The notes: generated by a model not told the origin, from the sequence alone. DNA of 64,000 nt from SXIZ01 sp040079795 (GCA_040079795.1 JBEBJQ010000011.1:13719-77718); one strand, 5' to 3'. Counted from the stretch's first letter, positions 17,651-27,328 are shown. Translations and numbers: made by a program.

Positions 17651-18853
17651 TTAAGGTGTTGAATCAGGCTCTTCGGATAAAAGGATCTGTCGGGCAATTT
17701 CTCGTTCTTCTTCAGCCGTTATCACAAAGATTCGTGAATGGCTGGTGCTCATACTAATGTCGCTATTATTTGGCGACGGTTTAAAATTTGTTGTTGCGTC
17801 CAATGCAAATCCAAGCGGTTCTAACCCGTCCAGGATTTTTTCACGGATCATAGGGGTATGTTCACCAATGCCGCCCGTAAAAATTAAGGCTGAAACGTCA
17901 CCCAGCACTGCACAATAAGCCCCAATGTATTTTTTAACGCGGTAACAAAACATATCTAATGCTAGGATTGCATTAGCGTCTTGTTGTTCTATCTTGTGCA
18001 AGATAACCCGCATATCAGTTTCACCACATATGCCGAGCAGGCCGCTGCGATGGTTAACCAGTTCATCGACTTGCTGCCATGACATACCTTCCCGTTGCAA
18101 GGTAATAGGAATCATGCTGTCTAAATCTCCACAGCGGCTGGCCATGATCAAGCCTTCTGTCGGTGAAAAGCCCATTGAGGTATCCACGCTGATCCCGTTA
18201 CGCACAGCAGTCACGCTGGCACCTCCGCCCAGATGCAGGATAATGAGATTAAGGCTTTCGGGATCACACGCCATTAGTTTCGCTACCGCTGCCAAACTGT
18301 GCTGGCAGGATATGCCATGGAAGCCATAACGGTAAAATTGCACATTAGCTGATAAATTGTCAGGAATGGCATAACGCCCGGCATGCGCTGGAATATGATG
18401 ATGAAAAGCCGTATCAAATACGGCAAACTGTGAAACCATCGGAAATGCTTCGCTTGCCATACGCACACCTAGTCGATTCAAGGGATTATGTAAGGGCGCA
18501 TAATTATCCAACTCCGCAATGCGTTGCATAATCTCATGGTTAAGTGGGGTTAGCACATTAAATTCTGCACCCCCATGGACAATACGATGACCTATCGCAG
18601 ACAGTGACCAATGACTGGTGGTTAATATCTGTTGCCAGTTCTTAAATAATATGTCGAGCGCGGCTTTAGCATCATGAGTTTCTTGAATTTGTTGCTTGAA
18701 TAGTTCTCCAAGCGCATTTTTTCCGCTAATAACCAAGCCATCAGCCAAGCCATAATCAACATTCAATAGCGCTTTAACCGTTAAATCCTGATCAAATAAC
18801 CGGCTTTTAACGGAAGTGCTACCAACATTAATAATCAGATAATAATTATTCAT
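17651..18853 (-). CDS. ackA: Acetate kinase
   Basis: The 400-residue ASKHA kinase interconverts acetyl phosphate plus ADP and acetate plus ATP. The phosphate-1 segment is NVGSTSVKSRLFD near residue 9. GHRIVHGG holds the substrate Arg, VFDTAFH contains the catalytic Asp, YGFHGISC the catalytic His, and HLGGGASVTAVRNG the phosphate-2 loop. The usual FHGTSH is FHGISC here, a mild deviation that keeps the His. It is first in the ackA-xfp-glgP run, so the promoter should lie in 18854-19038. Confidence 0.95.
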   Translation of the reverse strand: MNNYYLIINVGSTSVKSRLFDQDLTVKALLNVDYGLADGLVISGKNALGELFKQQIQETHDAKAALDILFKNWQQILTTSHWSLSAIGHRIVHGGAEFNVLTPLNHEIMQRIAELDNYAPLHNPLNRLGVRMASEAFPMVSQFAVFDTAFHHHIPAHAGRYAIPDNLSANVQFYRYGFHGISCQHSLAAVAKLMACDPESLNLIILHLGGGASVTAVRNGISVDTSMGFSPTEGLIMASRCGDLDSMIPITLQREGMSWQQVDELVNHRSGLLGICGETDMRVILHKIEQQDANAILALDMFCYRVKKYIGAYCAVLGDVSALIFTGGIGEHTPMIREKILDGLEPLGFALDATTNFKPSPNNSDISMSTSHSRIFVITAEEEREIARQILLSEEPDSTP

Positions 18854-19038
18854 AAGTCGCGAGAGCTTTTTGCATGCCGGTTCCAGACTTAAATAAGTTT
18901 AGCCCCTGAATTGTATATATCTAGAATAAATTAAGTATAAATTTCCAGTATGACGGCGTGATTACAGTCTAAATGCAGGGTTAACCGCGAAAACGTTAAT
19001 TACAAACAGCTGATTAATGCAGACAGCACTTGTTTTGT

Positions 19039-20079
19039 TTATGCCCGTAAACTGCCAACCCCTTGGGCTAGGGGGGGCACAATCACACCACGCTCGGTCA
19101 CGATCGCATCAATTAAGGCCACTGGCGTGACATCAAAAACCGGATTCCAGGCACTCACCAGTGAGCCTTCATGGTTAAAACAGGAATGCAGTAATTCACT
19201 GGCTTGACGTTGCTCTATTTCGATATGCCCGCCATTTGCAATGCTCCAGTCGATGGTTGAGGTTGGTGCTACCACCATCATTTTAACCCCATGTTGTTTA
19301 GCTAATACCGCCAGCGAATAAGTGCCAATTTTATTAGCGGTATCGCCATTAACGGCAATACGGTCTGCCCCAACAATAATCCAGTCGATGGCACCGCTGC
19401 GCATTAACCAGGCCGCGGCAGAATCAGCTATCAACGTTGCTTCGATGCCTTCTTGCGCCAATTCCCAAACTGTTAAACGTGCGCCTTGCAACCAGGGTCT
19501 GGTTTCACCCGCATACACGGTTTTTAAACCGCGCTTCCAGGCACTACGAATCACCCCTAACGCGGTGCCATAGCCACCCGTCGCTAATGCCCCGGCATTG
19601 CAGTGGGTTAATACGCCTTTTGCACCGTCTAGCAAATCCGCACCCAATTCTCCCATCCGCTGATTAGCGGCAAGATCATCGCTATGAATTTTTTCCGCCA
19701 AAGTTTGCAAGTTAAGCCGAGGGTCGCCAACCTCTTCTGCTAAAGCCTGGCGCATCAAATCTAACGCCCAAAATAAATTGACCGCAGTGGGACGCGAGGT
19801 GGCTAACTTGGTAATGTCTGCTAAAACTTTTTCCCGCCAGCCGGTTGATCCAGCCTGATAATGCTGCTGTGCAGATAATACCACCCCGTAAGCAGCAGCA
19901 ATCCCAATCGCCGGAGCGCCGCGTACCCGCATACTGGTAATGGCCTCGGTAATGCCGGGGGCATCGGTATAGATATCGTACGTAAGGGTTTCAGGCAGTT
20001 TACGCTGATCCAAAACCTTTAAAGAATCGCCAGTCCATTGTAATGCTTGTACGAGGGTGTGCTTGGGTGATGAAGTCAT
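19039..20079 (-). CDS. mtnA: S-methyl-5-thioribose-1-phosphate isomerase
   Basis: The 346-residue protein of the eIF2B-alpha-like isomerase family converts methylthioribose 1-phosphate to methylthioribulose 1-phosphate in salvage of methylthioadenosine. The N-terminal signature is MRVRGAPAIGIAAAYG. The catalytic Cys is in LTHCNAGALATGGYGTALG and the catalytic Asp in IIVGADRIAVNGDTANK. It is divergent from an MTA/SAH-type deaminase, a usual pairing. No other salvage genes are in the window, so the downstream route is not visible. Confidence 0.95.
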   Translation of the reverse strand: MTSSPKHTLVQALQWTGDSLKVLDQRKLPETLTYDIYTDAPGITEAITSMRVRGAPAIGIAAAYGVVLSAQQHYQAGSTGWREKVLADITKLATSRPTAVNLFWALDLMRQALAEEVGDPRLNLQTLAEKIHSDDLAANQRMGELGADLLDGAKGVLTHCNAGALATGGYGTALGVIRSAWKRGLKTVYAGETRPWLQGARLTVWELAQEGIEATLIADSAAAWLMRSGAIDWIIVGADRIAVNGDTANKIGTYSLAVLAKQHGVKMMVVAPTSTIDWSIANGGHIEIEQRQASELLHSCFNHEGSLVSAWNPVFDVTPVALIDAIVTERGVIVPPLAQGVGSLRA

Positions 20080-20202
20080 TGTTTATCTATAAAACGTTAA
20101 AGTAGTTATAATTCCGCATGCCCCAAGGATTTGGTGATGCTTAAAGCACAGCATCTTGATAGGGTAGGGGCACTTTTTCATCATTATACACGGGACTCGC
20201 CA

Positions 20203-21513
20203 ATGAACATTGATACCCTCATTAACGCACGCTGGATCATTCCTGTTGAGCCCAGTGCCGTTTGTTATGATTACCATAGTATGGCAATACATGATGGACG
20301 CATTATTGATTTGCTACCAACCGCAGAGGCCGGACAAAAATATCAGGCTACTAGCATTGAAAACTTTTTACAGCATGCTTTAATTCCCGGGCTAATCAAT
20401 AGTCATACCCACGCCGCCATGACTTTAATGCGCGGTGTCGCGGACGATTTACCCTTAATGGACTGGTTACAAAATCACATCTGGCCGCTGGAGGCCAAAT
20501 GGATGAGTGCTGCATTTGTGAAAGATGGTACGGATTTAGCCATCGCGGAAATGTTGCGGGGCGGAACGACATGTTTTAATGACATGTATTATTTCCCCGA
20601 GATAACCGCCCAACAAGCGATACAGCATGGCATTCGTGCCAGTGTCGGTTTGATTCTGATTGATTTTCCCACCGTTTGGGCAGACAACAGCGACATGTAT
20701 CTGGAAAAAGGTCTGGCGCTGTACGACCAAATGCGCCACCAACCATTGATTAGTACCCCGTTTGCGCCACATGCGCCGTACACAGTGTCCGATGAGCCGT
20801 TACAGCGTATTCAGACGCTAGCCAATGAGTTGGACTTGCAAGTCCACATGCACCTTCACGAAACGCAACATGAAATTACCCAGCAATTCCAAGTCACCGG
20901 TCAACGTCCTTTACAGCGACTACAAAAACTGGGTTTGATTAACCCTTCGTTTATAGCTGTACACATGACACAGCTCAAAGACGCTGAGATTAAACAATTT
21001 GCTGAAGCAGGTGCGCACATTGTGCATTGCCCGGAATCTAATTTAAAACTTGCCAGCGGTTTTTGCCCGGTGTCGAAATGCTTGGACGCAGGCATTAATG
21101 TCGCCCTCGGTACCGATGGCGCTGCCAGCAATAATGACTTGGATATGTTTGGTGAGATGCGCACCGCCGCATTACTGGGCAAGGGCATAGCGGAAGATGC
21201 CAGTGCCGTCCCCGCAATGGCTGCTTTAAAAATGGCGACTTTAAATGGTGCGAAAGCACTGGGTATCGATCATCTGACCGGTTCGTTACAGATTGGCAAA
21301 GCGGCCGACGTAGTAGCGGTAAATCTGGAGAGCATAGAAACGCAACCGGTCTATGACCCAATCGCGCAACTCGTGTATGCTGCCAGCCGCCAACAAGTAA
21401 CCGATGTGTGGGTCGCCGGCAAGCGCTTACTTAAACAACGTCAATTAACAACCCTGAACATGGATGATTTAAAGGGTAAAGTGCAACTTTGGCAGGCACG
21501 CCTAAAAAGCTGA
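20203..21513 (+). CDS. mtaD: 5-methylthioadenosine/S-adenosylhomocysteine deaminase (TRZ/ATZ family)
   Basis: This amidohydrolase deaminates MTA or SAH to the inosine derivative. I chose ATG 20203 (436 residues, MNIDTLINARWIIPVEP). An in-frame TTG at 20131 would add 24 residues unlike the family. Metal and substrate motifs are NSHTHAAMTLMRG near residue 66, MHLHETQHE, VHCPESNLKLASG and GTDGAASNNDLDMF. It diverges from mtnA with a 123-base gap that must hold both promoters. A hairpin with a T run follows. Confidence 0.93.
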   Translation: MNIDTLINARWIIPVEPSAVCYDYHSMAIHDGRIIDLLPTAEAGQKYQATSIENFLQHALIPGLINSHTHAAMTLMRGVADDLPLMDWLQNHIWPLEAKWMSAAFVKDGTDLAIAEMLRGGTTCFNDMYYFPEITAQQAIQHGIRASVGLILIDFPTVWADNSDMYLEKGLALYDQMRHQPLISTPFAPHAPYTVSDEPLQRIQTLANELDLQVHMHLHETQHEITQQFQVTGQRPLQRLQKLGLINPSFIAVHMTQLKDAEIKQFAEAGAHIVHCPESNLKLASGFCPVSKCLDAGINVALGTDGAASNNDLDMFGEMRTAALLGKGIAEDASAVPAMAALKMATLNGAKALGIDHLTGSLQIGKAADVVAVNLESIETQPVYDPIAQLVYAASRQQVTDVWVAGKRLLKQRQLTTLNMDDLKGKVQLWQARLKS

Positions 21514-21543
21514 ACACAATAGGTCTTGTACGTTTGCTGACCT

Positions 21544-21571
21544 AAAACGTGGCTTTTCAAGAGCGTTTTTT
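21544..21571 (+). terminator. Terminator-like hairpin after the deaminase gene
   Basis: AAAACG and CGTTTT flank an inner imperfect GCTT/AAGAGC stem and the element ends in a run of six T. It lies 31 bases past the stop. The 21572-21885 stretch after it holds only the promoter region of the next gene. Confidence 0.5.
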
Positions 21572-21885
21572 ATCATGGGCGTGAATCTGAGTGGTAAAGA
21601 AAATAAAGTGCTTTATAGGTATTTGTACCAGTAGTTCTCTACGCTATTTTCCATTACGATTACATTGCCCTGGTAATAGCTTAATTGTTAATAGCGCCTT
21701 CAAAATATGTTCAGAACTGCAAATTTAGAAAACCCAATTGAAGTGGCCAGCGCCTGAGACGTTATTTAATGAATTTTAGCTTTCCAGTGTTAATAAAAAG
21801 CCTAAAGACAAAACCGGTATTTATTTTGGGTAGTGTGCTAACACGCATAAATTATGCTTTTTGCATGCAAGTTAATTTTCGTCAT

Positions 21886-22875
21886 ATGCCCAAAAAATCA
21901 AGGCTATTCTCTGCGGTGATTTTGTTGTTACTTATTCCTGATCCATTAAGTGCCCAGTCAAATCCCAATGAAAAACGCATTGCATTGATCATTGGGAATT
22001 CAGATTATTTAATGAGCCCCCTCGTTAATCCCGTCAATGATGCTAATGCCATAGCGGATGTGCTTAAGGCAGCAGGATTTAAAATTATCCAACACGAAAA
22101 TATGGCACAAGCCTCTATGAGGCGTGCTATAGCGGATTTTGGACGTGAGCTGGCGAGTCATGATGTAGGGTTATTTTATTATGCAGGACACGGTGTACAA
22201 ATGAATGGGCGCAATTATTTAATCCCAATTGATGCCAAGATACAGTATGAAAGTGATATTGAGGTTGAAAGTATTGATTTGGCCGCGGTCTTCTCCAAAA
22301 TGGAAGGTGCAGGTAATCGCCTAAACTTGGTTATACTCGATGCTTGCCGTGATAACCCATTTGCCAGCAACTCCCGCCCTCTCAACCAGGGATTAGCCTT
22401 CACCTCCGCACCTTCAGGCACCTTAATAGCTTACGCGACTGCACCTGGTAAGGTCGCGGAGGAAGGGGAAGGTAAAAATGGTGTTTATACCAAGTTTTTA
22501 GTCAAACATATCGGCACACCGGGTCTTCGTATAGAGGATATTTTTAAACAGGTGCGGGTTGATGTTAAAAAAGCAACCAGTGATCAACAAGTCCCTTGGG
22601 AATCCTCTTCACTGGAAGGTGATTTCTATTTTTTACCCGGAAATGCTCCAATATCTTCAAGCATTGCTGAACCTAATCAATCAGACCTAAAAGCCCTACG
22701 TATAGCTGAAAAGCATAAGCGCCCAGATAAGCCGGTTGCAGAAGAATCCCCTGCTTCAAATTCTTTATCCCTGAATTGCGCTGACTTGCGCGAAAAGGAA
22801 ACCTTTGCAGGTGAAATGGGGTTTTCTGCACTGACCAAAATGGAAAAAGCGTATCTTCTATCAGATTGTCCTTAA
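21886..22875 (+). CDS. Secreted caspase-like (peptidase C14) protein
   Basis: With the ATG at 21886 the protein has 329 residues and a clear signal peptide (MPKKSRLFSAVILLLLIP, cleavage near SAQS). In-frame starts back to 21769 give a longer, atypical N-terminus. The p20-like domain (about 28-200) has KRIALIIGNSDY, His102 in YYAGHGVQ and Cys154 in LDACRDNPF, the catalytic dyad of bacterial metacaspases and orthocaspases. The acidic EEGEGKNGVYTKFLVKHI segment is family-typical. The roughly 70-residue C-terminal tail is polar. It should act in the periplasm or be lipid-free secreted. The next gene is an OmpA-type lipoprotein 49 bases on; they probably form an operon. Confidence 0.88.
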   Translation: MPKKSRLFSAVILLLLIPDPLSAQSNPNEKRIALIIGNSDYLMSPLVNPVNDANAIADVLKAAGFKIIQHENMAQASMRRAIADFGRELASHDVGLFYYAGHGVQMNGRNYLIPIDAKIQYESDIEVESIDLAAVFSKMEGAGNRLNLVILDACRDNPFASNSRPLNQGLAFTSAPSGTLIAYATAPGKVAEEGEGKNGVYTKFLVKHIGTPGLRIEDIFKQVRVDVKKATSDQQVPWESSSLEGDFYFLPGNAPISSSIAEPNQSDLKALRIAEKHKRPDKPVAEESPASNSLSLNCADLREKETFAGEMGFSALTKMEKAYLLSDCP

Positions 22876-22924
22876 CCCGTTTAAGTTTATTTCACCGTTA
22901 TTACATCATAAGGAATTGTTCAAT

Positions 22925-24118
22925 ATGCCCGCCCAGACCCCTTATTTTAAACTACTGCCGGTAGCACTTTTTATCTTAAACCTGTCTTCTTGTGCTACAA
23001 AACCGATTACTACCAGCCCACTGCCTTTTGATGCAGCGGTTAAAATTTTGGCTAATGACCTTTTAAGTCAAGTTGAGAAAAAAACCATGCTAAAGCTGCC
23101 AATTGCGAAAGTAGGGGTAATGGATGATTTTACTGACGAGGATACAGGTGAGTTTGTATCGGCAAGTGAAGCTATTGAAAAAATGATCCTAACGGAGGCG
23201 GAAACAAATTTCAGTCGTTTTTCCATCAGTAAAATGAATAAAGATAATATCCGCACGGCTGATTTTCTGCTTAATGGCATTATTTCTCTGGAAAAATATG
23301 ATCCTGCCAGTGACGGCAAGAACTATCACTTAGTGGCTTCAGTGACTGATTTAAAAACCGGCGAAGTCATTGCAAATTCTGCTACTTGGATCAGTGACAA
23401 GAATCTGGATTACTCGCCAATGCGGGAATATAAAGAAGCCCCCATGTATATGATCGATAAACGTCATAAAAGTAAGGTCAAAACTGCGCGAAGCCTTTCA
23501 GGCATCCAAGCAGATGTAGAATATTACAAGACTTTAGAAACCAATGCGCTTCTGGCTGAGGCCGCCAATGCTTATGAAAAAGCAGATTATCCTCTGGTCA
23601 TCACCATGTTAAAGGAGGTTTCTAACCGCCCAGACGGTCAGGTTATGAAAACCTACGCGATGTTGTATCAGGCATACTTCAAAGAAGGCAAAGGTCCTGC
23701 TGCAGAAGAGGCTTTTGGAAAGCTGGTTGAGCTTAGTGTGCAAAATAACAGCCTGAGCGTTAAATTATTGTTTGGCGTTAATTCCACGGAGTTTATAGCA
23801 GACAAAGAACTTAAAGCGCGCTACCAACTTTGGATTAGGCAAATCAGCAAATACTTTAATGCCGACGAGCACTGTGTGAAGATCATTGGGCATAGCAGCC
23901 ACACCGGTTCCGAAGGCTATAACGTGCATTTGTCCAAGGCGCGGGCAGATGCAGTGCAGCGCCAGATGGTGGCACAGTATCAAGCTATTAAGCGTAAAAC
24001 TGTAACCCAAGGCATGGGGTTTAAATATAATATTAAAGGTCTGGGTACAGATGATGGCAGGGACGCCATTGACAGGCGCGTTGAATTTGTTGTTACTGAA
24101 TGTGCTGATTTATCGTAA
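22925..24118 (+). CDS. Lipoprotein with LpoB-like middle and OmpA-type C-terminal domain
   Basis: The 397-residue protein starts at ATG 22925 behind AGGA (an in-frame TTG at 22916 is less likely). The signal peptide ends in a lipobox, NLSSC near residue 24. Residues about 40-170 (ADFLLNGIISLEK, SVTDLKTGEVIANS) resemble LpoB/CsgG-like lipoproteins. A helical, repeat-like segment follows. The last 110 residues are an OmpA/MotB peptidoglycan-binding domain (IIGHSSHTGSEGYN, LSKARADAVQ, ending DRRVEFVVTEC). It is likely outer-membrane anchored and wall-bound. Pairing with the secreted caspase suggests a joint envelope function, not known to me. Confidence 0.85.
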   Translation: MPAQTPYFKLLPVALFILNLSSCATKPITTSPLPFDAAVKILANDLLSQVEKKTMLKLPIAKVGVMDDFTDEDTGEFVSASEAIEKMILTEAETNFSRFSISKMNKDNIRTADFLLNGIISLEKYDPASDGKNYHLVASVTDLKTGEVIANSATWISDKNLDYSPMREYKEAPMYMIDKRHKSKVKTARSLSGIQADVEYYKTLETNALLAEAANAYEKADYPLVITMLKEVSNRPDGQVMKTYAMLYQAYFKEGKGPAAEEAFGKLVELSVQNNSLSVKLLFGVNSTEFIADKELKARYQLWIRQISKYFNADEHCVKIIGHSSHTGSEGYNVHLSKARADAVQRQMVAQYQAIKRKTVTQGMGFKYNIKGLGTDDGRDAIDRRVEFVVTECADLS

Positions 24119-24152
24119 AGATAAAAATTTCAAGAATCTCTCGGAATATGGG

Positions 24153-24173
24153 GACGCAATACCACCTTGCGTC
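24153..24173. terminator. Hairpin between the convergent lipoprotein and dsbD genes
   Basis: GACGCAA and TTGCGTC form a perfect 7-bp stem around TACCACC. No long T run follows on either strand. It could serve both convergent genes. Confidence 0.45.
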
Positions 24174-24192
24174 TCTTGCATTTACGATGTTT

Positions 24193-26412
24193 TTAATTCA
24201 GTGTTTCAATACCCGCCAAAAATTGCGCCACGTCTTTAAAGCCGATAATCCGATAAGCAGTTTGTTCTTTTTGGTCAATGCCAAAAAACAGGGTGGCGGG
24301 TGGGCCGATGAGGTTAAAACGCTTCAATAATGCGATGTCTTCTTCTGTAGCATCGGTCACGTCGGCTTGCACCAGTACCATATTGCTTAAGCGCTGTTGT
24401 ACTTTGGGGTCTGAAAAAGTATAGGCTTCCATTTCTTTACAGGAAACACACCAGTCCGCATAAAAATCCAGCATCACCATTTGTTTATGGATGCTGGCTT
24501 GTTTAATTACGCCATCCAGTTCGGCACTCGAACGGATCCGTTTAAACTTGATTGGGGCGCTAGCCTGGTTAGGCTGCTTGCCGGCACTGAGGTTTTGGAG
24601 CGGCTTAAGGGGGTTGGTATTGCCAGCACTCAGCCCGATCAGTAATATGATGCCGTAAACCAACATGATCAGGCCTAACCCCTTCCATAACCGGCTCCAG
24701 CTAGAGCTGCTTTCAGGCAAGGGATCGAGCGCACGCAGGTACACGGCAGGTATAATCAGTAATATCGCCCAAAGTAGCATGCTGATTGTCGGTGGAAGAA
24801 TCCGGTCTAACATCCATACGGCTACCGCCAGCATTACTACGCCGAACGTGGCTTTGGTGATATTTAGCCAGTGTCCTGCTTTAGGTAAAAATTTCCCTGC
24901 CGAGGCGCCGATGACCAATAATGGCATGCCCATGCCCAAACCCATCATAAACAAAGCTGAGCCACCCAGAAGCGCATCACCGGTTTGTCCAATAAAGATG
25001 AGCGCACCTGCAAGCGGGGCTGCAACGCAAGGACCGACAATCAGTGAAGAAAGTACCCCCATGATAGCTGCACCCCAGTAGGAATGATTACGAAATTTTT
25101 CGCTGGAATTATGCAGACGGGTCTGAAAAGCTTTTGGTAATTCAAGATGATAAAAGCCAAACATGGACAGCGCCAGTAACACAAAAATCCCACTGAATAG
25201 GGCAATAATCCACGGTTGTTGAAATGTCGCCTGCAAATTACTGCCAAACAAGGCTGCCAATACCCCAAACACGGTATAAGCTACGGCACTGGCTAAGACA
25301 TAACTTAAAGAAAGTAAAAACGCCGTCAGGGTGGTCACATCACGGCTTTTACCCACAATAATACCGGATAAAATCGGGATCATGGGGAAGATGCAAGGGG
25401 TAAAGGCCAGTAAAAGGCCAAAGCCAAAGAAACTCAATAAGGTCAACCAAAGAGAATCCTTATGCAATGCTTGTATGATTTGATCCTGCTCAGAAAGCGG
25501 GGTGTTTGCCGAAACATTGCCCACTTTAAGGCTATTATCATCCAAGGCAGGCAGGTTAATGCTCAGGCTTTTTTGCATAGGGGGGTAACACACTCCACGC
25601 TCGGCGCAGCCCTGAAAGCTCGCTTGTAAGTTCAAAATAAACGGTTCTGCGGAAGTGCGGTTTAATGGCACGTCAAAATCCAGTTCATGATAAAAAATCT
25701 CTACATCTCCAAAAGCTTCATCATGTTGGGGTTTTCCGTGCGGCATGTCAAAACTGGCTAAATTAGCATCCTGCGATTCTTTTACGGACAACTGTATTTT
25801 TTCACGGTAGAGATAATAACCCTCTGCAATGATCCAGTTAACATGTAAGGTCCTGGCATCTTTTGCTTGGGCAAAAAATTGGAAGGCTTGCTCAGCTGGC
25901 AATAAATCATCGGGTACTGACTGCTCAGGGAGATTCTTGGTTAATTCTTGTAAAGGATTTAACGGGGCATTATGGGAGGAGACTGGGATGTTTAAGTCAA
26001 ACTGGTTTTTTTGAGGCGGATAACAAACGCCTATATCAGCACACCCTTGATGTTTAACCTCAACTTTAAGGCTATTAATACTGCCGGTATAGGTGACCGG
26101 CACTTTAACGCTAACAACGTTACGATACACGACCATATCCCCAAAATTATCGTCATGCTTGGTTTTTCCTGCCGGTAATTCCAGTACGCCAAGTTGTGCT
26201 TCGGGCGTTTTAGAAGTTACTGCAATTTTATCGCGGTATAAATAATAGTCTTCACTAATATCCCACTTTAGCTCCAATTGCTCAGGGCTTAACAAGTGCG
26301 CAGAGACTTTAAAAGCCTCCTCTGCACGTAATAAATTTTCTGCGCCTGCTGCAAATAACGGCGAGTTAAAGAATAACAAAAAGCCAACGAGTGAAAGTTT
26401 AACAATAAGCAT
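24193..26412 (-). CDS. dsbD: Thiol:disulfide interchange protein DsbD with a doubled alpha domain
   Basis: DsbD carries electrons from cytoplasmic thioredoxin across the inner membrane to periplasmic partners. This 739-residue protein is about 170 longer than E. coli DsbD because the periplasmic alpha domain occurs twice: GCADIGVCYPP near residue 120 and GCAERGVCYPP near 270. The eight-helix beta domain follows, with redox Cys in FTPCIFPMIP and VGPCVAAPLAG. The C-terminal thioredoxin-like gamma domain has ADWCVSCKE. A signal peptide spans about residues 1-22. It is convergent with the caspase/lipoprotein operon. Confidence 0.94.
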   Translation of the reverse strand: MLIVKLSLVGFLLFFNSPLFAAGAENLLRAEEAFKVSAHLLSPEQLELKWDISEDYYLYRDKIAVTSKTPEAQLGVLELPAGKTKHDDNFGDMVVYRNVVSVKVPVTYTGSINSLKVEVKHQGCADIGVCYPPQKNQFDLNIPVSSHNAPLNPLQELTKNLPEQSVPDDLLPAEQAFQFFAQAKDARTLHVNWIIAEGYYLYREKIQLSVKESQDANLASFDMPHGKPQHDEAFGDVEIFYHELDFDVPLNRTSAEPFILNLQASFQGCAERGVCYPPMQKSLSINLPALDDNSLKVGNVSANTPLSEQDQIIQALHKDSLWLTLLSFFGFGLLLAFTPCIFPMIPILSGIIVGKSRDVTTLTAFLLSLSYVLASAVAYTVFGVLAALFGSNLQATFQQPWIIALFSGIFVLLALSMFGFYHLELPKAFQTRLHNSSEKFRNHSYWGAAIMGVLSSLIVGPCVAAPLAGALIFIGQTGDALLGGSALFMMGLGMGMPLLVIGASAGKFLPKAGHWLNITKATFGVVMLAVAVWMLDRILPPTISMLLWAILLIIPAVYLRALDPLPESSSSWSRLWKGLGLIMLVYGIILLIGLSAGNTNPLKPLQNLSAGKQPNQASAPIKFKRIRSSAELDGVIKQASIHKQMVMLDFYADWCVSCKEMEAYTFSDPKVQQRLSNMVLVQADVTDATEEDIALLKRFNLIGPPATLFFGIDQKEQTAYRIIGFKDVAQFLAGIETLN

Positions 26413-26550
26413 GTATTAATCCAGTGCAGAGAAGCGGGGGAGGGCTGATATTGCTTGTGACTATAGCGTCTACAAAAAGTTCGTAACTCCCGTTATTGTA
26501 ACAGAGGAGTTTGCTGTTTTTGCTGACGTAAATGAGATCTGCCACTATAC

Positions 26551-27135
26551 TTACAAAACATTAAATTGAAATTTTTCCAAGAGGGTGCAGAGTTTAATTA
26601 GGGGTAAGCCGATTAGGGCGTTATGGTCATCAGTGACAATTTTTTCAAATAATGCAATACCTAAGCTTTCAGCCTTAAAACTCCCCGCACAATCAAAGGG
26701 CGTATCTAAATCGATATAACGCTCAATTTGGGCTAAGGATAATTTTTTAAAACATACCCGCGTAAGGTCTAAATCTGTTAAATAATCACCAGTTTCAGTA
26801 TTTAATACACAAATACCGGTAAAAAATTCGACGCAATGGCCGGATGCTAATTGTAATTGCTGGATTGCGGTGTCGCGGTCACCTGGTTTGGACAGAAATT
26901 GGTTTTGCAGCGCCGCAACTTGATCCGAGCCGATAATCAAATGTTTGGCGTACTGCTTTTGCAATGCGCATGCTTTAGCTATACTTAGACGGATAGCCAA
27001 TTGTTGGGGAGTTTCGTCTGCCAGCCTTGCTTCGTTTACAGCGGGAGAGTCAGTGATGAAATCAACTTTCAAGGTTTTTAACAGCGCCAACCTATAAGGT
27101 GAACTGGACGCCAGCACTAAACGGGTAGAAGCCAT
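26551..27135 (-). CDS. Maf/YceF-type nucleotide pyrophosphatase
   Basis: The 194-residue Maf-family protein hydrolyses modified or canonical NTPs to NMPs, acting as a house-cleaning enzyme. The N-terminal LASSSPYRLALL and the GSDQVA motif holding the catalytic Asp are present. TPFDCAGSFKAESLG and DDHNALIGLPL are typical of the YceF subgroup, whose E. coli member prefers 7-methyl-GTP. It lies 138 bases from dsbD, same strand. The substrate is inferred from subgroup motifs. Confidence 0.92.
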   Translation of the reverse strand: MASTRLVLASSSPYRLALLKTLKVDFITDSPAVNEARLADETPQQLAIRLSIAKACALQKQYAKHLIIGSDQVAALQNQFLSKPGDRDTAIQQLQLASGHCVEFFTGICVLNTETGDYLTDLDLTRVCFKKLSLAQIERYIDLDTPFDCAGSFKAESLGIALFEKIVTDDHNALIGLPLIKLCTLLEKFQFNVL

Positions 27136-27221
27136 ATGAACTTATTTTTAAATAGTGTTTGTTGAAATAGTTTATAAATGTTGTGCAACTAACCTGGGTG
27201 ATAAGTTGTCCCACCGGATAT

Positions 27222-27235
27222 ATGATGTAAATCAC
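27222..27235. promoter_or_regulatory. FNR/CRP-like palindrome upstream of clpS
   Basis: ATGATGTAAATCAC has the symmetric core TGAT-N4-ATCA, two bases short of a perfect FNR box. It lies 93 bases before clpS. Only a candidate site. Confidence 0.3.
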
Positions 27236-27328
27236 AATTTAGGGCGGTTACACATCAAAATTAGGGCTTGTTGATGTTTTCATTATGCTAGAATTTAACT
27301 ATGGCAATCTTGATTAAAGCGTAAATGT

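Noticed and set aside
20131..20202. Longer start for the MTA/SAH deaminase gene
   Set aside because: The added residues do not resemble the family and begin with TTG. ATG 20203 gives the usual N-terminus.
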